Assembly: GCF_040581485.1 (NCBI RefSeq) | Contig: NC_090129.1 | Span: 12,039,501-12,103,500, forward strand | Direction of reading: 5' to 3' | DNA length: 64,000 nucleotides | DNA from: Linepithema humile | Taxonomy: Eukaryota > Arthropoda > Insecta > Hymenoptera > Formicidae | Part shown: piece by piece, positions 62,165 through 64,000 of the stretch | Position numbering within the stretch: position 1 is the first letter of the stretch | How the letters are laid out: each line of letters opens with the position of its first letter | The notes under the pieces: model-generated | What the model saw: only the letters and a program-made list of their open reading frames with translations | Told to the model about the DNA's origin: nothing | Databases searched by the model: none | Position numbers and translations under genes: made by a program

Positions 62165-62316
62165 CTGGGAAATGGCTGCTCTGTGTGGTGTCGTCTGCTG
62201 CTGTGGATAGTCCCTGAAATAAAAGAACAATTAATGAACTATAAAGAAATAAAGGATTATACTTACCCTGATATTTTTCCTTTGTGTTACAATTGACACT
62301 GCTGCTTGACTGGCAA
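62165..62316 (-). other. two minus-strand micro-exons (putative)
   Basis: 62267-62316 (50 nt) and 62165-62213 (49 nt) are each bounded on the minus strand by TTTCAG or TTTCAGT acceptors and GTAAGTATA or GTAGCC donors. They are GC-richer than the surrounding introns. The pattern is the same as at 4561-4783. No product is recognised. Confidence 0.35.
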
Positions 62317-62604
62317 CTGAAACATTCAAGTAAGTGATTAATAACAAATTACACCATGATGTTCGGTTTATAATTAGATATAATGATGACAATTTAGTAG
62401 TTTTTGTCTTATGCTTTAGAAACAGTTTCTAGTGATATAAATAAATAAATATAATATTATATAATGATTGAACTATAATAAACATTGCTCTCGTTTTCTA
62501 TTAACACGAATAGAGTGGGACAATCAACGAGTGTGATGTACATATTTTAGTCTCACCAAGAGAGGGAAACTCTTGATAATAAAACCACGCTACTTTTCTA
62601 TGAA

Positions 62605-64000
62605 ATGTACGAAATAAAAGATCAAACCGTCTCAGGGTCGGATACTGAGAACCGGCACGTGGGGGATATTGTCCCTGTTCCCCACGGGTCGTCATCATGT
62701 CAAGGGCTGACCTCCACGTCTTCGGCGAGCGTGGGGAGTCAACCAACTATCGCCAGTGTGGAGAAGCTGGGTTCCTCGATAACCCTCATTTCGCTGAAAA
62801 GACAGGAAATGTCTCCTGGTGGAAATACCGAGGCTGGTCCATCTGGACTTCTTGAGACGATCATTCTCGCTTCTGACGATGAAGAAAATGTTCCTAGTTC
62901 TCTTTGTAGAACGGATTACTCGGACGATGAGATGATAGTCTCCGGTGGATCCTCTGGATCGCTAAAGCAAAAGAAAGGCAAAGGGAAAATTACTTCTATT
63001 AGTAGAAAGAGGAAGAAGAAGAATTCTCCCACTAATGAAGAAGAGTTAGATGAAGATAGATACGCGGTTCGTTTCACTGTCGATAACAGGAAAAAAATAG
63101 ACGAAGAAATGGCTGGACTGTCTTTACAACATGCGGCTCAGATAAATCTCAAATTAAGAGAGATGACGAACCAAATCGATTCCATACGTATTAGATCCAC
63201 GGGTATCAAAGGATCCTTCAGTGGACAGATAAAGATGATGTTAGAAGTGATTCGCAGAACTGGAGATCTTTTGTCAACAAAAGCATCTTCCAAGGAAGAT
63301 CCAGAATATTGGAAGGCTAGATTCTATGAATCAGAAAAAATTGCTAGTGACAATAAGGCTAAGGCGGATGCTTTAGAAGTAGAGCTCAAAGAAGTTAAAA
63401 GAAGAGCAACGATTAAAGATGTATACAACTTTGATTTACCTGATAGTGAATTACCTGTGTTTATGGATGGTGATGATGAAGTAGGTGACAGCTTACCGGC
63501 TGTTCCTCCCTCCATCGCAGACAGACTTAGAAGTTCTTCGGTTAAAGTAAGTGAAGTGAGACTAGACAAGGGAAAAACCCCTCATTTGGGAAATGATATA
63601 CGCGAGGAACCACATGGCCGTGTGGAGCTGGATCTCGCGATCATCCGCTCTCTTGACAGGCTGGGGGAGGGGATGACTCAGCTTATCCAGGAGACTCGAC
63701 TTCTTAGAGACGATCTAAATTCCGGAGGATCCAAAGATGCCTTTCTCGTTCCTGGACCCCCCTCAGGTATGTCTGGAAAACGAAAAGGTAAGAACAAGAA
63801 TTTAAATAATATTTCGGGTGGAGAGAAAACTTATGCAGGGGCCCTTGCCTCACGAGTTGCCCATGACGATGTTGAGAACAGAAATCGGTCTCGTAAAAAA
63901 TCTACTGGTGGAAGTGAGATGTCTCGGGTTGAGATCAGCTCTAAACCTGTAAATATAAAAAATAACATTTTAACTAAAACAATTGATGATAAAAATAGAA
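62605..64000 (+). CDS. element F ORF1 (gag-like, N-terminal part, incomplete)
   Basis: The frame is open from ATG 62605 to the window end (465 codons). The N-terminus has IVPVPHGSSSCQGL, the same PVP-SSS start block as in C and D. An acidic Ser-rich segment follows, then a basic stretch (KQKKGKGKITSISRKRKKK). The block IRIRSTGIKGSFSGQIKMMLEVIRR is homologous to B and E (G-x-x-K-G-x-x-S-G-x-x-K), followed by the coiled coil EDPEYWKARFYESEKIASDNKAKADALEVELKEVKRR. B has the nearly parallel DPGYWKSKFATEERTTANLKAE. The knuckles would lie beyond the window. Codon use is AT-rich, unlike B and E. Confidence 0.75.
   Translation, partial: MYEIKDQTVSGSDTENRHVGDIVPVPHGSSSCQGLTSTSSASVGSQPTIASVEKLGSSITLISLKRQEMSPGGNTEAGPSGLLETIILASDDEENVPSSLCRTDYSDDEMIVSGGSSGSLKQKKGKGKITSISRKRKKKNSPTNEEELDEDRYAVRFTVDNRKKIDEEMAGLSLQHAAQINLKLREMTNQIDSIRIRSTGIKGSFSGQIKMMLEVIRRTGDLLSTKASSKEDPEYWKARFYESEKIASDNKAKADALEVELKEVKRRATIKDVYNFDLPDSELPVFMDGDDEVGDSLPAVPPSIADRLRSSSVKVSEVRLDKGKTPHLGNDIREEPHGRVELDLAIIRSLDRLGEGMTQLIQETRLLRDDLNSGGSKDAFLVPGPPSGMSGKRKGKNKNLNNISGGEKTYAGALASRVAHDDVENRNRSRKKSTGGSEMSRVEISSKPVNIKNNILTKTIDDKNR

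Larger units (their letters stand above)
59359..64000 (+). mobile_element. non-LTR element F (AT-rich relative, runs off the window)
   Basis: A probable 5' end lies directly after the 14-bp site: CTCTCGTGACTACCGTAGTGAGAG hairpin and GGACGTGGGG. ORF1 begins at 62605. In between lies 3.2 kb of AT-rich sequence. That is either an exceptionally long leader or (more likely) contains another insertion. Assignment of 59359 to the same element as the ORF is an inference. Confidence 0.45.

Overview
The window is a stack of transposable elements from an insect genome, most likely a hymenopteran; ant or wasp is my guess from the mix of families. Nearly every recognisable reading frame belongs to a mobile element. 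I see no confident host gene, rRNA, tRNA or CRISPR array. AT-rich DNA alternates sharply with a GC-rich block at about 41-59.4 kb.

Left part (1-7.4 kb): the 3' end of an LTR retroelement (integrase C-terminus, then a broken envelope-like gene, polypurine tract and 3' LTR). AT-rich DNA follows, with several tandem arrays, a run of minus-strand micro-exons with good splice signals, and an orphan 159-residue reading frame.

Middle part (7.4-40.2 kb): a decayed Gypsy element (gag, protease, RT, RNase H, integrase, extra ORF) whose 3' LTR is split at its TATA box by a 26.5-kb unit. That unit has perfect 28-bp terminal inverted repeats (12931-12958 and 39401-39428) and a TAA target duplication, as expected for PIF/Harbinger. 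Just inside its ends lie a broken HARBI1-like transposase (left, +) and a MADF/Myb-like partner gene (right, -). Between them sit: a chain of inverted copies of a small four-exon proline-rich/RGG gene; a Helitron-type coding locus with two tandem Ulp1-like protease domains, Lys-rich repeats, HUH Rep, PIF1 helicase and a USP-type deubiquitinase; a young Gypsy element inserted in the opposite orientation inside that locus; and a foldback element with arms of about 1 kb.

Right part (40.2-64 kb): a head-to-tail array of six R1-clade-like non-LTR retrotransposons (A-F here). Each of A-E has its own poly(A) tail, and the units are separated by one of two exact 14-bp sequences that behave as target-site duplications. 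A, D, E and F lie next to GGTTAGGTTGAGTC; B and C lie inside the 5' UTR of D at CGGTGTGCCACCTT. All five elements with visible 3' ends carry only a gag-like ORF1 and no reverse transcriptase ORF. Element F is AT-rich and its ORF1 runs off the window.

Inferred order of events: decay of Gypsy-1, insertion of the Harbinger-bounded unit into its LTR, and recent insertion of Gypsy-2 into the Helitron locus. The non-LTR array grew by repeated insertion at the same two sites.
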